DNA of 64,000 nucleotides. It comes from Lactobacillus colini (GTDB taxonomy: Bacteria; Bacillota; Bacilli; Lactobacillales; Lactobacillaceae). The notes below the pieces were generated by a model. That model saw nothing but the letters and a program-made list of their open reading frames with translations, had not been told where the DNA came from and searched no databases. Where the stretch lies: the NCBI RefSeq assembly GCF_017874575.1, contig NZ_JAGGLU010000006.1:62001-126000 (forward strand), read 5' to 3'. Of the stretch, positions 25,669 to 34,531 are shown piece by piece. The first letter of the stretch is position 1. Each line of letters begins with the position of its first letter. A program made the position numbers and the translations under genes.

Positions 25669-26184
25669 CTAATTCTTAGCAGCTAGACTTTTCTTAGTAG
25701 TTGCCTTTTTGGTAACTGTCTTTTCTGATTTTTGATATGAACGAACTTCCTTTAGCTTAGCAGTGATATTCTCAGCTAATGACTTAGTATAAGTTTCAGG
25801 ATCAACCACAATCTCTTGTACACTAGCCAAAATATCTATTCTAAAGTGGGATACATTAATAAAATCAGAAATAGTTTCAAAATAAATATTTACTTCTACA
25901 GGATCTTGATTATCGAAGAAGTTGCTAATTTTTTTATAGTTGGTAAATGGTAAGTTGATAATATTACTCTCCAAAGCAAACGTCACCGGTCTTTGACCAC
26001 TAACGGCGAGTTGGGTCTGAATAAGTGAGTCATGCTTAGCAGCCTGCACAACTTCTTTAATCATCTTTTCTGCAAAAGACTTAATCTTTGTCTTGTTTAA
26101 TTCGCTATATTTAACAGTTTCAAGATCTTGCAGATAATCTTGCTCTTCAATTTTTTTGGTTATGGTTTCTTCATTAATCTTCAC
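25669..26184 (-). CDS. Uncharacterised cytoplasmic protein
   Basis: I do not recognise this 171-residue protein. It has no signal peptide or membrane helix. Residues 1-55 are charged and probably helical, the centre (VTFALESNIINLPFTNYKKI, EVNIYFETISDFINVSHF) looks alpha/beta, and the tail is Lys/Thr/Ala rich (KTVTKKATTKKSLAAKN), a common nucleic-acid- or wall-associating tail type. It lies directly downstream of the small RNA at 26263-26439 and upstream of the LVIS_2131-like gene with 10 bp spacing. No function can be offered. Confidence 0.7.
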   Translation of the reverse strand: MKINEETITKKIEEQDYLQDLETVKYSELNKTKIKSFAEKMIKEVVQAAKHDSLIQTQLAVSGQRPVTFALESNIINLPFTNYKKISNFFDNQDPVEVNIYFETISDFINVSHFRIDILASVQEIVVDPETYTKSLAENITAKLKEVRSYQKSEKTVTKKATTKKSLAAKN

Positions 26185-26262
26185 AATAAAAATTCCTTTA
26201 ACATGTCTAATTCACTAACTAAGGTTAAGCGATTATGTTAAAACTTTCAAGAAAAACTAGAC

Positions 26263-26294
26263 AAAAAAAGAGATTAAGAAAAAATCTTAACCTC
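26263..26294 (-). terminator. Terminator of the small RNA
   Basis: On the minus strand GAGGTTAAGA (26294-26285) and TCTTAATCTC (26279-26270) form a 10-bp stem with one G-U pair, followed by seven T (26269-26263). Confidence 0.88.
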
Positions 26295-26439
26295 TCCTTA
26301 AAGCGAAGAAGATATAAAATCTCAGGGTCTTCGTTTCACAGCCGAAGGAGCCCAACATCAGCACTTCCCGTGCTCCGATATTCAAATCAGATGTCTTCTG
26401 TCAAAGAACGCACTTCGCGTTATCCTCGACTCGTCGCAG
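26263..26439 (-). ncRNA. Small structured RNA of about 175 nt (possible 6S RNA)
   Basis: The minus strand shows an extended -10 promoter ending at 26445, then a GC-richer gene-free stretch and a strong terminator, defining a transcript of about 175 nt. Inside, AACGC-GAAGT-GCGTT and AGCAC-GGGAA-GTGCT form hairpins, ACATC/GATGT enclose the latter, TTTGACAG pairs with CTGTGAAA, and CGAAGA/TCTTCG close a 3' stem; overall this gives a rod with large asymmetric bulges. Size, rod shape and stand-alone promoter and terminator fit 6S RNA, whose Lactobacillus form has been described under the name Lacto-usp. No coding frame or riboswitch motif is evident. The RNA itself is likely; the 6S identity is tentative. 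Confidence 0.6.
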
Positions 26440-26444
26440 AATTT

Positions 26445-26473
26445 ATCATAACAAACTTTTTTTATTTTTTCTA
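26445..26473 (-). promoter_or_regulatory. Promoter of the small RNA
   Basis: TAGAAA (26473-26468), a 17-base spacer and TATGAT (26450-26445) with an extended TG on the minus strand. The -35 box and spacer lie within the last codons of the ThrE-like gene that ends at 26446. Confidence 0.65.
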
Positions 26474-26916
26474 GATTTATGTATCTTAAAGAAGACCTCA
26501 ATTACTAATTGAGATAGCATGAACCCCATAGCAATAGCAATCGTAATAATCGCCACTCGCAAGATAAGGTCTTCTGCTTCAGATAGTTGCCCTTCAACCA
26601 TTAGCCTTACTGCCTGATAAGCTGGCACGCCCGGTACTAGAGGAACAATACCTGGAATGTTAAAGACAGTAACCGGGCACTTCTTACGCCGAGCAAATAA
26701 ATAACCTAAAATACCAATTACCATCGTACCTAGTAGATTAGATGCCAATCTGCCAAAAGACAGCTGCATACTAAACCAATATACCATCCAGCCAATTCCA
26801 CCACTCATCCCGCACAAGATAAGGCCACGATGCGGCACATTAATAATCAAGCCAAAGCCCACAGCAGATAGCCAAGCAAAACTAAAATTGATTACAATCT
26901 CTAACCAATATGGCAT
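26446..26916 (-). CDS. ThrE-type threonine/serine exporter, small subunit
   Basis: The 156-residue protein has four to five membrane helices and the PGIVPLVPGVPAYQAVRLMV motif typical of the short half (DUF3815-like) of split ThrE exporters. With the 257-residue partner encoded 9 bp upstream it would form a complete threonine/serine exporter in the membrane. In single-chain ThrE the same two parts are fused in the order large-small, which supports the pairing. The end of this gene carries the promoter of the small RNA. Confidence 0.88.
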   Translation of the reverse strand: MPYWLEIVINFSFAWLSAVGFGLIINVPHRGLILCGMSGGIGWMVYWFSMQLSFGRLASNLLGTMVIGILGYLFARRKKCPVTVFNIPGIVPLVPGVPAYQAVRLMVEGQLSEAEDLILRVAIITIAIAMGFMLSQLVIEVFFKIHKSRKNKKSLL

Positions 26917-26925
26917 AATTACCTC

Positions 26926-27699
26926 CTACAAAAATAGTTTGATAGCTAAACCTATTCCACCGCCTAGCGCTACAGCTGTTAGTGCAGCATCAGTAATTCT
27001 GGCAATCCCAGAAATCAAATCACCACCAAACAAGTCACGCAAGCCATTAGTTAAGGCAACACCAGGCACTAGTGTCATCAAAGAGCCAATCAAGATATTA
27101 TCAACTACTACATTCGGGAATATCTTCCAAATTCCAATCGTCATTGTTCCCATAATAAGGGCTGTGACCGCTTCTGCTAGAAAGCGAACATTAGTATATC
27201 TTTTTATTCCTAAAAATATCCCATAACTCACACCACCAACAATAGCGGCAGCAGGAAAGTCAAGCCAGTCATAATCACCCATAAAGAGCACCATCAATGT
27301 CGGGCTCAAAATCATAGCACCCACTATTTGTAGCCAAATGGGGAAGTCTGGTGTTCTTTGGGAAATATCATTTAACTTTAGCTTTAATTGATCCAGGTTG
27401 ATCTTTTTACTAGCAAATTCACGTGATAATTCATTAACTCTGTCTACTAACTCTAAATTAATATTACGCTTCTTGACCTGGGTAATCTGAGTGTAAGATT
27501 GCGTCCCCAAGCTCATAAAGATACCTGTTGGCGTAACAAAGCAACGCGCCCCTGAAACGCCAGCATTGCTAGCAATCCTAATCATTGTATCTTCAACACG
27601 ATACATTTCGCTGCCGCCCTCTACCATCAACCTGCCGGCCTTCAAGCATGTATCTAAAACTTCAGCAGCATAATCAGAATCAATCTTTTTTTGTGGCAT
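26926..27699 (-). CDS. ThrE-type threonine/serine exporter, large subunit
   Basis: The 257-residue protein is the DUF1212/ThrE N-terminal part: a cytoplasmic domain with the conserved CLKAGRLMVEGGSEMYRVED (the GGE/ExxR region) and CFVTPTGIFMSL, followed by five membrane helices and PGVALTNGLRDLFGGDLISG. It precedes the short subunit by 9 bp. Known relatives export threonine and serine, although in many Firmicutes the substrate has not been tested. It starts with ATG at 27699. Confidence 0.9.
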   Translation of the reverse strand: MPQKKIDSDYAAEVLDTCLKAGRLMVEGGSEMYRVEDTMIRIASNAGVSGARCFVTPTGIFMSLGTQSYTQITQVKKRNINLELVDRVNELSREFASKKINLDQLKLKLNDISQRTPDFPIWLQIVGAMILSPTLMVLFMGDYDWLDFPAAAIVGGVSYGIFLGIKRYTNVRFLAEAVTALIMGTMTIGIWKIFPNVVVDNILIGSLMTLVPGVALTNGLRDLFGGDLISGIARITDAALTAVALGGGIGLAIKLFL

Positions 27700-27718
27700 T
27701 TTTTTACCTCAATGAAAT

Positions 27719-29260
27719 TTAACTCATCTTTTCAATGTCAATTGTCTTATCTATCCAATTACCACGGAAGAAATCTCGCTCGTGGCTAACAATAATTACC
27801 CCACCTTTAAATGATTCAATTGCCTTGCGTAGCGAATCTTTAGTATCAACATCTAAGTGGTTAGTCGGTTCATCTAAAAATAATAAATTTGAAGGTTCAA
27901 AAGCCATTTGGGCTAATTTTACCTTTTCTTGTTCTCCACCAGAAAGTTCCTTTAACGGGCTCATTGCTTGCTGGGCTGTCAATCCCATTCTAGCTAAACT
28001 CTGTCGCAATTCACGCGGCCTTAAGCGAGGGAACTCTTCTTGCAAATACTGCAAGGGCGTCATATTCTTATTCGGCCAAACCAGATCTTGCTTAAAGTAA
28101 GCTAACTTAGCTGTTGCAGATAATTCATAACTGCCATATATTGGCTTCAGCCTGCCTAATAAGGTCTTTAACAAGGTAGTCTTACCAATTCCGTTGAAGC
28201 CGGTAACGGCAACTTTTTCACCATTACCAACAGAAAAGTTAAAGGCAGACTTAACTAGCGCTTCGTCATAACCAATTACTAAGTCTTGTGTCTGCAAAAG
28301 TAGGTTTGATGCAGTTTCAACATAAGGAAACATTACATGTGCCTTACGATTATTTTTTGGCGGGGTTAAAATATCCATCTTAGCCAATTGCTTCTCACGT
28401 GATTTAGCACTCTTAGAACGTGAACCAGCTTTATTCTTGCGAATATAGGCTTTAGTCTTCTTAATCTTGCGCTGCTGGTTGGCATAAGCCTTAAGATAAC
28501 TCTCTCGGTCGGCCTCTTTTTGGCGCAATGCGTGCTTTAAATCACCGGTATAACGCGTAATAGTACCAAAATCAATATCAATAATACAATTAGTAATTCT
28601 GCCCAAAAAATCATAGTCATGTGATACAACAATAAAGGCCCCAGTAAAGTTATTCAAATAATCGGCTAACCAATCAATATGATTCACATCAAGATAATTT
28701 GTTGGTTCATCTAATACCAATACATCGGGATTTTGTAAGAGTAACTTGGCTAAAATTAGCTTAGATCTCTGGCCACCTGAAAGCTTGGCTACATCATGAT
28801 TATAACCTAATTCAGCCAGCCCTAATCCTGTCGCAACACGGTCAATCTTGGTATCAATATCGTAGAATTCTTTTTCTTCTAGTAAGGTCTGTATCTTACC
28901 AGCCTGGTCAAGCAATATTTCATCACCGCGTTCCCCATATTCAGCATAAAGTTCATTGAGTTGCTTTTCTTTTTTATATAATGGGGCAAAGGCTGTTTGC
29001 AAGAATTCCTTAATCGTCATTCCTGCTGTTAAGTGGGCGTACTGGTCAAGATAACCAACTTGAATTTTATTCTGCCATTTGACTTGTCCATCGTCTTGGC
29101 TAATTTCACCAGTTAAGATTCTAATAAGAGTTGATTTACCGACACCATTTTGACCAGTAACACCCATATGGTCTTCTTTATTTAATACGAATGAGGCATC
29201 TTCGTATAAGGTTTTATCAATAAAGGTTTGACTTAAATTTTTTACAGTTAATAAACTCAC
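27719..29260 (-). CDS. ABC-F family ATPase (ribosome-associated)
   Basis: The 513-residue protein has two ABC domains and no membrane segments: Walker A GQNGVGKSTL and GFNGIGKTTL, signatures LSGGQRSKLILAKLL and LSGGEQEKVKLAQMA, Walker B VLVLDEPTNYLD and LLFLDEPTNHLD. The linker between the domains is highly basic (RKIKKTKAYIRKNKAGSRSK), as expected for the P-site tRNA interaction motif of ABC-F proteins. Such proteins modulate translation or protect ribosomes from antibiotics; this subtype cannot be fixed by eye. It lies 17 bp downstream of a small membrane protein gene. Confidence 0.93.
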   Translation of the reverse strand: MSLLTVKNLSQTFIDKTLYEDASFVLNKEDHMGVTGQNGVGKSTLIRILTGEISQDDGQVKWQNKIQVGYLDQYAHLTAGMTIKEFLQTAFAPLYKKEKQLNELYAEYGERGDEILLDQAGKIQTLLEEKEFYDIDTKIDRVATGLGLAELGYNHDVAKLSGGQRSKLILAKLLLQNPDVLVLDEPTNYLDVNHIDWLADYLNNFTGAFIVVSHDYDFLGRITNCIIDIDFGTITRYTGDLKHALRQKEADRESYLKAYANQQRKIKKTKAYIRKNKAGSRSKSAKSREKQLAKMDILTPPKNNRKAHVMFPYVETASNLLLQTQDLVIGYDEALVKSAFNFSVGNGEKVAVTGFNGIGKTTLLKTLLGRLKPIYGSYELSATAKLAYFKQDLVWPNKNMTPLQYLQEEFPRLRPRELRQSLARMGLTAQQAMSPLKELSGGEQEKVKLAQMAFEPSNLLFLDEPTNHLDVDTKDSLRKAIESFKGGVIIVSHERDFFRGNWIDKTIDIEKMS

Positions 29261-29277
29261 TTACGTTATCTCTTTTC

Positions 29278-29652
29278 TTAGTTTTTGTCACTTATCGGAT
29301 GGGATTTTTCGTACTTTTGCAAGGCATCTAATACTAATGGCCACTTACGCTTAGGGATAATCAATTGTAATCTATCATGATAAATAGGAAAGTCTGTCGC
29401 TTTCATTCCGGTTATCTGGGCTAATTGCTCGTCACTCAACTGATACTTAAAGGCTATCCGCTTAATCTCCTGAGATGCATGTCCCCTAAAATATGACAGC
29501 CCATAAAAGAAAATCGCAAAAATTGCACCAATTCCTACCGATGCTGGCAATGATAGATGAAAAGTCCTCAAACAAATAAAACAAGCCGCAATAAAAGAAA
29601 TTAAAGCTGAGATAAGGGCATAAATCACAGGAAAGTATTTATTTAAGTTCAT
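29278..29652 (-). CDS. Small two-helix membrane protein
   Basis: The 124-residue protein begins with two membrane helices (FPVIYALISALISFIAACFI and VGIGAIFAIFFYGLSYFRG) followed by a short soluble domain ending in WPLVLDALQKYEKSHPISDKN. I do not recognise a family. It precedes the ABC-F gene by 17 bp and is probably co-transcribed with it. No function can be offered. Confidence 0.72.
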   Translation of the reverse strand: MNLNKYFPVIYALISALISFIAACFICLRTFHLSLPASVGIGAIFAIFFYGLSYFRGHASQEIKRIAFKYQLSDEQLAQITGMKATDFPIYHDRLQLIIPKRKWPLVLDALQKYEKSHPISDKN

Positions 29653-29754
29653 TGATTACCATTCCTTTCAAATATATTACAAAACAGTTACAAATAGATA
29701 ACGAATACTAGATTTTTGTAACTTTCATTTTATTATGTTGCAATAATCACTACT

Positions 29755-29760
29755 TATAAT
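29755..29760 (+). promoter_or_regulatory. -10 box of the 3D-domain protein gene
   Basis: A perfect TATAAT lies 77 bases before the preferred TTG start at 29838. An in-frame upstream TTG at 29766 falls at the predicted transcription start, so it cannot serve as translation start from this promoter. I see no convincing -35 hexamer. Confidence 0.5.
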
Positions 29761-29837
29761 AACAATTGTTAGAAAATAAAACATTATTATCAATATATTT
29801 ATTAAACTACTTTAGGATTACAGAAAGAAGAAAAAGT

Positions 29838-30482
29838 TTGGATACTAGAAAAATTGCTCTTAGCGCTGCTACCACATCGCTTTTAACTATTTCATTAGCA
29901 ACTGCACCGGCAAGAGCTCAAACGATCAATCACAATGATATTTCTAATAGCTTAGTTAAAGATACTATCAAGCCTCGCCTAATGGAGCAAGCCTTTCAAA
30001 CTAAGCAAAACCAAATTTCTAAAGAAAAGAAGTTGCAGGAAGTTAAAGCTGAACAAAAACGGATGGACGCCATGGAAAAAGCTAAGCTAGCTGCTCGCAA
30101 AAAAGCCAACGCTAAAATTGCCCAAGCCAAAAGAGAACTAAAAAATCGCCTTGCATCCTCCCAAGCTCCTAGAATTAGAAAGTTATCTAATAATACTCAA
30201 CCTGCAACTACTGTTAATAAAGGGCAATTTAAGCTTAGCTTCTATGACCCAGCTGCAATGGGCTCTAACATGGGTTATGGTGGTGTTGCCGCTAACTTAA
30301 GTGTCTTTCCACGTGGAACAAAATTAAAGATAACCTTATCCGATGGTACAGTGTGGCATAGGGTTGTAAATGATACTGGCTCATTTGCCCAGAATAATCC
30401 TCGTCAACTTGATGTTGCAATGCCTAATAGTCAAGTTCCAAGTGCTGGCATCTTATATGCGACAGTTGAAGTTGAACAATAA
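29838..30482 (+). CDS. Secreted 3D/double-psi-barrel domain protein
   Basis: The protein of about 214 residues has a signal peptide (RKIALSAATTSLLTISLATA followed by PARAQT), a charged coiled-coil stretch (residues about 35-110, rich in Lys/Glu/Ala) and a C-terminal barrel domain with FKLSFYDPAAMGSNMGYGGV, VVNDTGSF and RQLDVAMPN, resembling the 3D (Asp-Asp-Asp) / RlpA-type fold of wall-active proteins. Resuscitation-promoting or lytic-transglycosylase-like activity is possible but unproven. TTG at 29838 is chosen because AGAAAGAAG precedes it and the promoter excludes the earlier start. Confidence 0.82.
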   Translation: MDTRKIALSAATTSLLTISLATAPARAQTINHNDISNSLVKDTIKPRLMEQAFQTKQNQISKEKKLQEVKAEQKRMDAMEKAKLAARKKANAKIAQAKRELKNRLASSQAPRIRKLSNNTQPATTVNKGQFKLSFYDPAAMGSNMGYGGVAANLSVFPRGTKLKITLSDGTVWHRVVNDTGSFAQNNPRQLDVAMPNSQVPSAGILYATVEVEQ

Positions 30483-30561
30483 TTAAGGCTATTTTAGTTA
30501 ATCTATTTCATGATTGACTAATTTATCAAAAGAACTAAGATATACGTATCAACAGATACAT

Positions 30562-30600
30562 AAAAAGAGAAGTTAGTATAATTGCTAGCTTCTCTTTTAC
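30562..30600. terminator. Bidirectional terminator
   Basis: AAAAGAGAAGTTAG and CTAGCTTCTCTTTT form a stem of about 13 bp with A and T flanks, between the convergent 3D-domain and LCP genes. Confidence 0.82.
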
Positions 30601-30605
30601 TTTAT

Positions 30606-31766
30606 TTAATTATTATCCGAAGAATTATCACTGCCAAAAGCGCTATTAGTATAGGGCTCTGTATCTGAATCTTTGTCATAGACAATGTAATTCCTAAAGG
30701 CGTCAGGCTTCTTCCACTTAATATTTTTTTGGAGGCTATTTTGACGAGTTTCTTCATTATGGAGCGTTTCCTTCTTTAAACCTAGATTAGTTCTTACTAA
30801 GTTAGAAACCCGTTGTAATTCAGACGTAGCAGCTACCTGCATTGAAGCATCCCCGATCCAGGCATCATGACCATGAATATAGCCACTCTTAACATTAGCA
30901 GCACAGTCACGATAATGAAGAGCGATGCTCATCATATCATTAAATGTTAGATTAGTTCTCACATATTTTGAAAAAATCTTCAATATCTTGCGGTAATTAT
31001 CAATTGAATTGACGTTCATACCCTTCTTAACAATAGCTTGAATAATCTGTCTTTGTCGCATTTGACGACCATAGTCGCCCTTGGGGTCTTCTTTACGCAT
31101 TCTAGAATAGGCCAATGCATGGCGCCCATTTAGGTGCTGCATCCCCTTATGGAAGTCTGCCCAATCATAACTAAAGCTAAACGGCACCTTAACATCTACA
31201 CCGCCGAGCGCGTCAACTAACTTATATAAGGCGTCCATTTGAACTTCCATAGTATAGTCAACCTTGACATTTAACAAGCTACTTACTGTCTTAGCTGATG
31301 CACTACTGCCACCCACTTGATAGGCAGAGTTTACTCTGAACATGAAGTATTTGCCACCATTGGCTCCATCACCCTTAACATCAACCAGTAAATCTCGCGG
31401 TATCGAGGTCATAGTTGCTGACTTCTTCTGAGGATTAAGCGTTAATAAAATCATAGTATCAGAGTTACCACGATCATGGCGACCTTCAATTCCCTGGTCA
31501 ACCCCCAATACTAAAATAGAAATCGGCTTTCTCTGCGAAATGGCTGCTGATGTATTCTGACTGCCTTGATATGTTTGCTGGGCTGATGACATTGCAGCAA
31601 AATATATTCTAGCAAAATAAGCCACACTAAAGCCCACTAAAAGAATAACAACCAAACCACATATTCTTGAAAAACCATTATAGTTTTTTAACTTTGCTTC
31701 TTCCGCCGCAAAAAAGCCATTACGTCGTAATTTTTTTGTTCTTTTTTTTGATTTTTGTGGATCCAT
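30606..31766 (-). CDS. LytR-CpsA-Psr (LCP) family protein
   Basis: The 386-residue protein has a basic cytoplasmic start, a membrane helix (ICGLVVILLVGFSVAYFARI, about residues 35-54) and an LCP domain: ISILVLGVDQG, GNSDTMILLTLNP, SIPRDLLVDV and SRMRKEDPKGDYGRQMRQRQ. These contain the conserved Asp and Arg residues for pyrophosphate binding. It differs from EpsA, so it probably attaches another wall polymer such as teichoic acid or a second polysaccharide. It is monocistronic and divergent from pepF. Confidence 0.93.
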   Translation of the reverse strand: MDPQKSKKRTKKLRRNGFFAAEEAKLKNYNGFSRICGLVVILLVGFSVAYFARIYFAAMSSAQQTYQGSQNTSAAISQRKPISILVLGVDQGIEGRHDRGNSDTMILLTLNPQKKSATMTSIPRDLLVDVKGDGANGGKYFMFRVNSAYQVGGSSASAKTVSSLLNVKVDYTMEVQMDALYKLVDALGGVDVKVPFSFSYDWADFHKGMQHLNGRHALAYSRMRKEDPKGDYGRQMRQRQIIQAIVKKGMNVNSIDNYRKILKIFSKYVRTNLTFNDMMSIALHYRDCAANVKSGYIHGHDAWIGDASMQVAATSELQRVSNLVRTNLGLKKETLHNEETRQNSLQKNIKWKKPDAFRNYIVYDKDSDTEPYTNSAFGSDNSSDNN

Positions 31767-31841
31767 TCGTCAATTTGCCCCTTTTTTCAATATAATATTA
31801 TCAAGAAAAATTTATCTTTTCGCAAGTGGCTAAGTATGCTT

Positions 31842-31847
31842 TATAAT
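31842..31847 (+). promoter_or_regulatory. -10 box of pepF
   Basis: TATAAT lies 33 bases before the pepF ATG, followed by a strong AAGGAGGAAG ribosome-binding site. The -35 region is not obvious. Confidence 0.5.
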
Positions 31848-31879
31848 TAGTCTTAACATAAATTTAAGGAGGAAGAAAA

Positions 31880-33679
31880 ATGACTATCCCAAATAGAAAC
31901 GAAGTCAGCGAAGATCTTAAGTGGGATCTAACGCGTGTCTTTCCCAACGATGAAGCTTGGGAAAGAGAATACGATAATGTTGCAAATGATATTCAAGACC
32001 TTGCACGCTTGAAAACAACACTTGCTAAATCAGGCAAAAACTTATACGAAGGAATCACTGAAATTCTTGAAGTAGAACGCCGCCTAGAAAAAGTCTACGT
32101 CTACGCTACAATGTCTAGTGATGTTGACACTAATGACAAGCATTACTTAGGTTATGTTGCTAAAGCGCAAAAACTAGCTACCCAAATGAGCGCTGCTACT
32201 GCATTCGTTGATCCAGAGATCCTAGCTATCCCTAAAGAAAAGCTAGAAGAATTCAAGCAAGACGAACCTCGGCTTAATCAGTATGCTCATCGCCTAGAAA
32301 TGGTGACTAGCAAGCGCCCCCATACTTTAAGCTCTGAACAGGAAAAGCTTGTTGCCGATGCCAGTGATGCAATGGGTGTCTCAGCTAATACATTCAACGT
32401 CTTAACTAATTCAGATATGGAATATGGCTTCACTTTAGATGAAAATGGTGAAATGGTTCAACTTTCTGATGGTCTTTATTCATTATTAATTCAATCCCAG
32501 GACCGTAAAGTCAGAGAAAGTGCCTTCCATACCTTATACGACTCATATGCTCAATTCGAAAGCACTCTTGCTTCTACTCTCTCAGGTAAAGTTAAAGCTC
32601 ATAACTATAACGCTAAAGTTCATAAATTTGACTCAGCTCGGCAAGCTGCCCTAAGTGATAATGGTGTTCCAACTATTGTCTATGACACTTTAATCAAGCA
32701 AGTTAATAGCCATCTTAACTTGCTCCACCGTTATGTCGCTTTACGCAAAAGAATCCTCGGCTTAAATGATCTCCAAATGTATGATATGTATGTTCCCCTG
32801 ACAGGCAAACCTTCTCTATCATATAACTTTGAACAGGCTAAAGCCGAAGCTAAGGAGGCCCTAGCACCATTAGGTGAAGATTACTTGAAGCATGTTGATT
32901 ATATCTTTAATAATCGTGTCATTGATGTAGTTGAATCTAAGGGCAAGGTCACCGGAGCTTATTCTGGTGGTAGTTATGATACCGATCCTTATGAATTGTT
33001 AAATTGGCAAGATGATGTCGATAACCTCTATACCCTTGTCCATGAAACAGGCCACTCTGTCCATTCATGGTACACTAGAAATACCCAGCCTTATGTCTAC
33101 GGTGATTATCCAATCTTTGTAGCAGAAATTGCCTCTACTACTAATGAAAATATCTTGACTGAATATTTCCTGGACCATATTACCGATCCAAAAACACGGG
33201 CTTTTATCTTGAATCATTATCTCGATTCATTTAAAGGTACCTTGTTCAGACAGACACAATTTGCGGAATTTGAACAATTTATTCATGAAGCTGATGCTCA
33301 AGGTCAACCATTAACTGCAGATATCTTAGATAAGTTCTATGGCAACTTAAACCAAAGATATTATGGTGACAGTGTTGAAAGAGGTGGTGATATCGCCATG
33401 GAATGGTCACGAATCCCACACTTTTACTACAATTTCTATGTTTATCAATATGCGACTGGTTTTGCCGCAGCTACTGCCCTTGCTAATAATATCGTTCATG
33501 GTAGCAAGGAGCAAAGGGATGCTTATATCAACTTCTTAAAATCAGGCTCATCTGACTATCCAGTAGAGATTATGAAGCAGGCTGGCGTTGATATGACCAA
33601 GCCAGATTACTTAGAAAATGCCTTTGCCACTTTTGAAAAGCGGTTAAACGAGTTTGAAAATCTGATTGGCAAGTTTTAA
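31880..33679 (+). CDS. pepF: Oligoendopeptidase F (M3 family)
   Basis: The 599-residue zinc metallopeptidase has the N-terminal helical PepF domain (GSxVR-type start EVSEDLKWDLTRVFPNDEAW) and the catalytic LVHETGHSVHSWY with HExxH beginning at residue 388; the third ligand Glu is in EIASTTNE. It hydrolyses peptides of about 7-17 residues in the cytoplasm and takes part in peptide turnover in lactic acid bacteria. Length is full. It is a single-gene unit with a strong ribosome-binding site and a terminator 13 bases after the stop. Confidence 0.97.
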   Translation: MTIPNRNEVSEDLKWDLTRVFPNDEAWEREYDNVANDIQDLARLKTTLAKSGKNLYEGITEILEVERRLEKVYVYATMSSDVDTNDKHYLGYVAKAQKLATQMSAATAFVDPEILAIPKEKLEEFKQDEPRLNQYAHRLEMVTSKRPHTLSSEQEKLVADASDAMGVSANTFNVLTNSDMEYGFTLDENGEMVQLSDGLYSLLIQSQDRKVRESAFHTLYDSYAQFESTLASTLSGKVKAHNYNAKVHKFDSARQAALSDNGVPTIVYDTLIKQVNSHLNLLHRYVALRKRILGLNDLQMYDMYVPLTGKPSLSYNFEQAKAEAKEALAPLGEDYLKHVDYIFNNRVIDVVESKGKVTGAYSGGSYDTDPYELLNWQDDVDNLYTLVHETGHSVHSWYTRNTQPYVYGDYPIFVAEIASTTNENILTEYFLDHITDPKTRAFILNHYLDSFKGTLFRQTQFAEFEQFIHEADAQGQPLTADILDKFYGNLNQRYYGDSVERGGDIAMEWSRIPHFYYNFYVYQYATGFAAATALANNIVHGSKEQRDAYINFLKSGSSDYPVEIMKQAGVDMTKPDYLENAFATFEKRLNEFENLIGKF

Positions 33680-33692
33680 TCATTATTAACTT

Positions 33693-33733
33693 AAAAATCC
33701 ACGTATTCTATTTTTTGGAATACGTGGATTTTT
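33693..33733. terminator. Bidirectional terminator after pepF
   Basis: AAAAATCCACGTATTC (33693-33708) and GAATACGTGGATTTTT (33718-33733) form a perfect 16-bp stem with A and T flanks. It separates pepF from the convergent metal transporter operon. Confidence 0.93.
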
Positions 33734-33739
33734 GTTAAG

Positions 33740-34531
33740 TTATTTTTTAATTCGATGAACAAAATAAGCAGTTAGATAAATCACTACTTCAATCATGGAA
33801 ATAAAGAAGGTTACTGGCAGGTTAGTATAATAACTGATTACTAATCCTGCCCAAACACCAACAAGTGCAATACCAACTGACCACCATAGCATAGCACCAA
33901 TCGTGCGTCCCAGATAGCGAGCAGTTGAAGCGGGCAATGTCAACAAGATAAAGACTAACAAGGAGCCAACAACTTGTGAACCAATTGCGACTGCCATTGC
34001 TAAAGTAAGCAGGAAGACCACTGATATTAAGGCAGTATTAACATGGTGACTCACAGCTCCAATGTGGTCAAAGGAATCATAGTTTAACCCCTTTAAAACA
34101 GAGAATATCAAAGCAATGACAATCAGAGATAATACCACCATCTGAATAACGCCCTGCTTATCAACACCAATAATACTACCAAACAAAATACTAGTAGCAT
34201 AACGACTATTTTCACCAGAAATTGCTAAAAATAAAACTCCTAATCCAATAAAGAAAGCGGATATTGATGAAATAGCTGATTCCTTTTGATCAGTGCGAAG
34301 TGATAAACCACCAACGCCTAATGAACCCAATAAGGTGAATAGTAACATTCCCCATAACGGCTGCCAGCCCAAAAAGACCGCAAATGTACCGCCAGCAAAG
34401 CCGATCTCTGATAAAGTATGAGCCAAGAAGCTATAGTTGCGTGCTACAACATAAACACCCACAATACCACAAGTGATCGCAATAAAGGTACTTGCTAAAA
34501 AGGCATAGCGCATAAAATCATAAGCGAACAT
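33740..34531 (-). CDS. Metal (Zn/Mn) ABC transporter permease
   Basis: The 263-residue ABC-3 type permease has about eight membrane helices; the conserved FLAHTLSEIGFAGGTFAVFL and GSQVVGSLLVFILLTLPAST AR-like regions match the ZnuB/MntB/AdcB family. Together with the ATPase encoded just upstream (TAATG overlap, one base) it would import Zn2+ or Mn2+. No solute-binding lipoprotein gene is adjacent, which is unusual; it may be encoded elsewhere. Metal specificity cannot be read from sequence. Confidence 0.9.
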   Translation of the reverse strand: MFAYDFMRYAFLASTFIAITCGIVGVYVVARNYSFLAHTLSEIGFAGGTFAVFLGWQPLWGMLLFTLLGSLGVGGLSLRTDQKESAISSISAFFIGLGVLFLAISGENSRYATSILFGSIIGVDKQGVIQMVVLSLIVIALIFSVLKGLNYDSFDHIGAVSHHVNTALISVVFLLTLAMAVAIGSQVVGSLLVFILLTLPASTARYLGRTIGAMLWWSVGIALVGVWAGLVISYYTNLPVTFFISMIEVVIYLTAYFVHRIKK

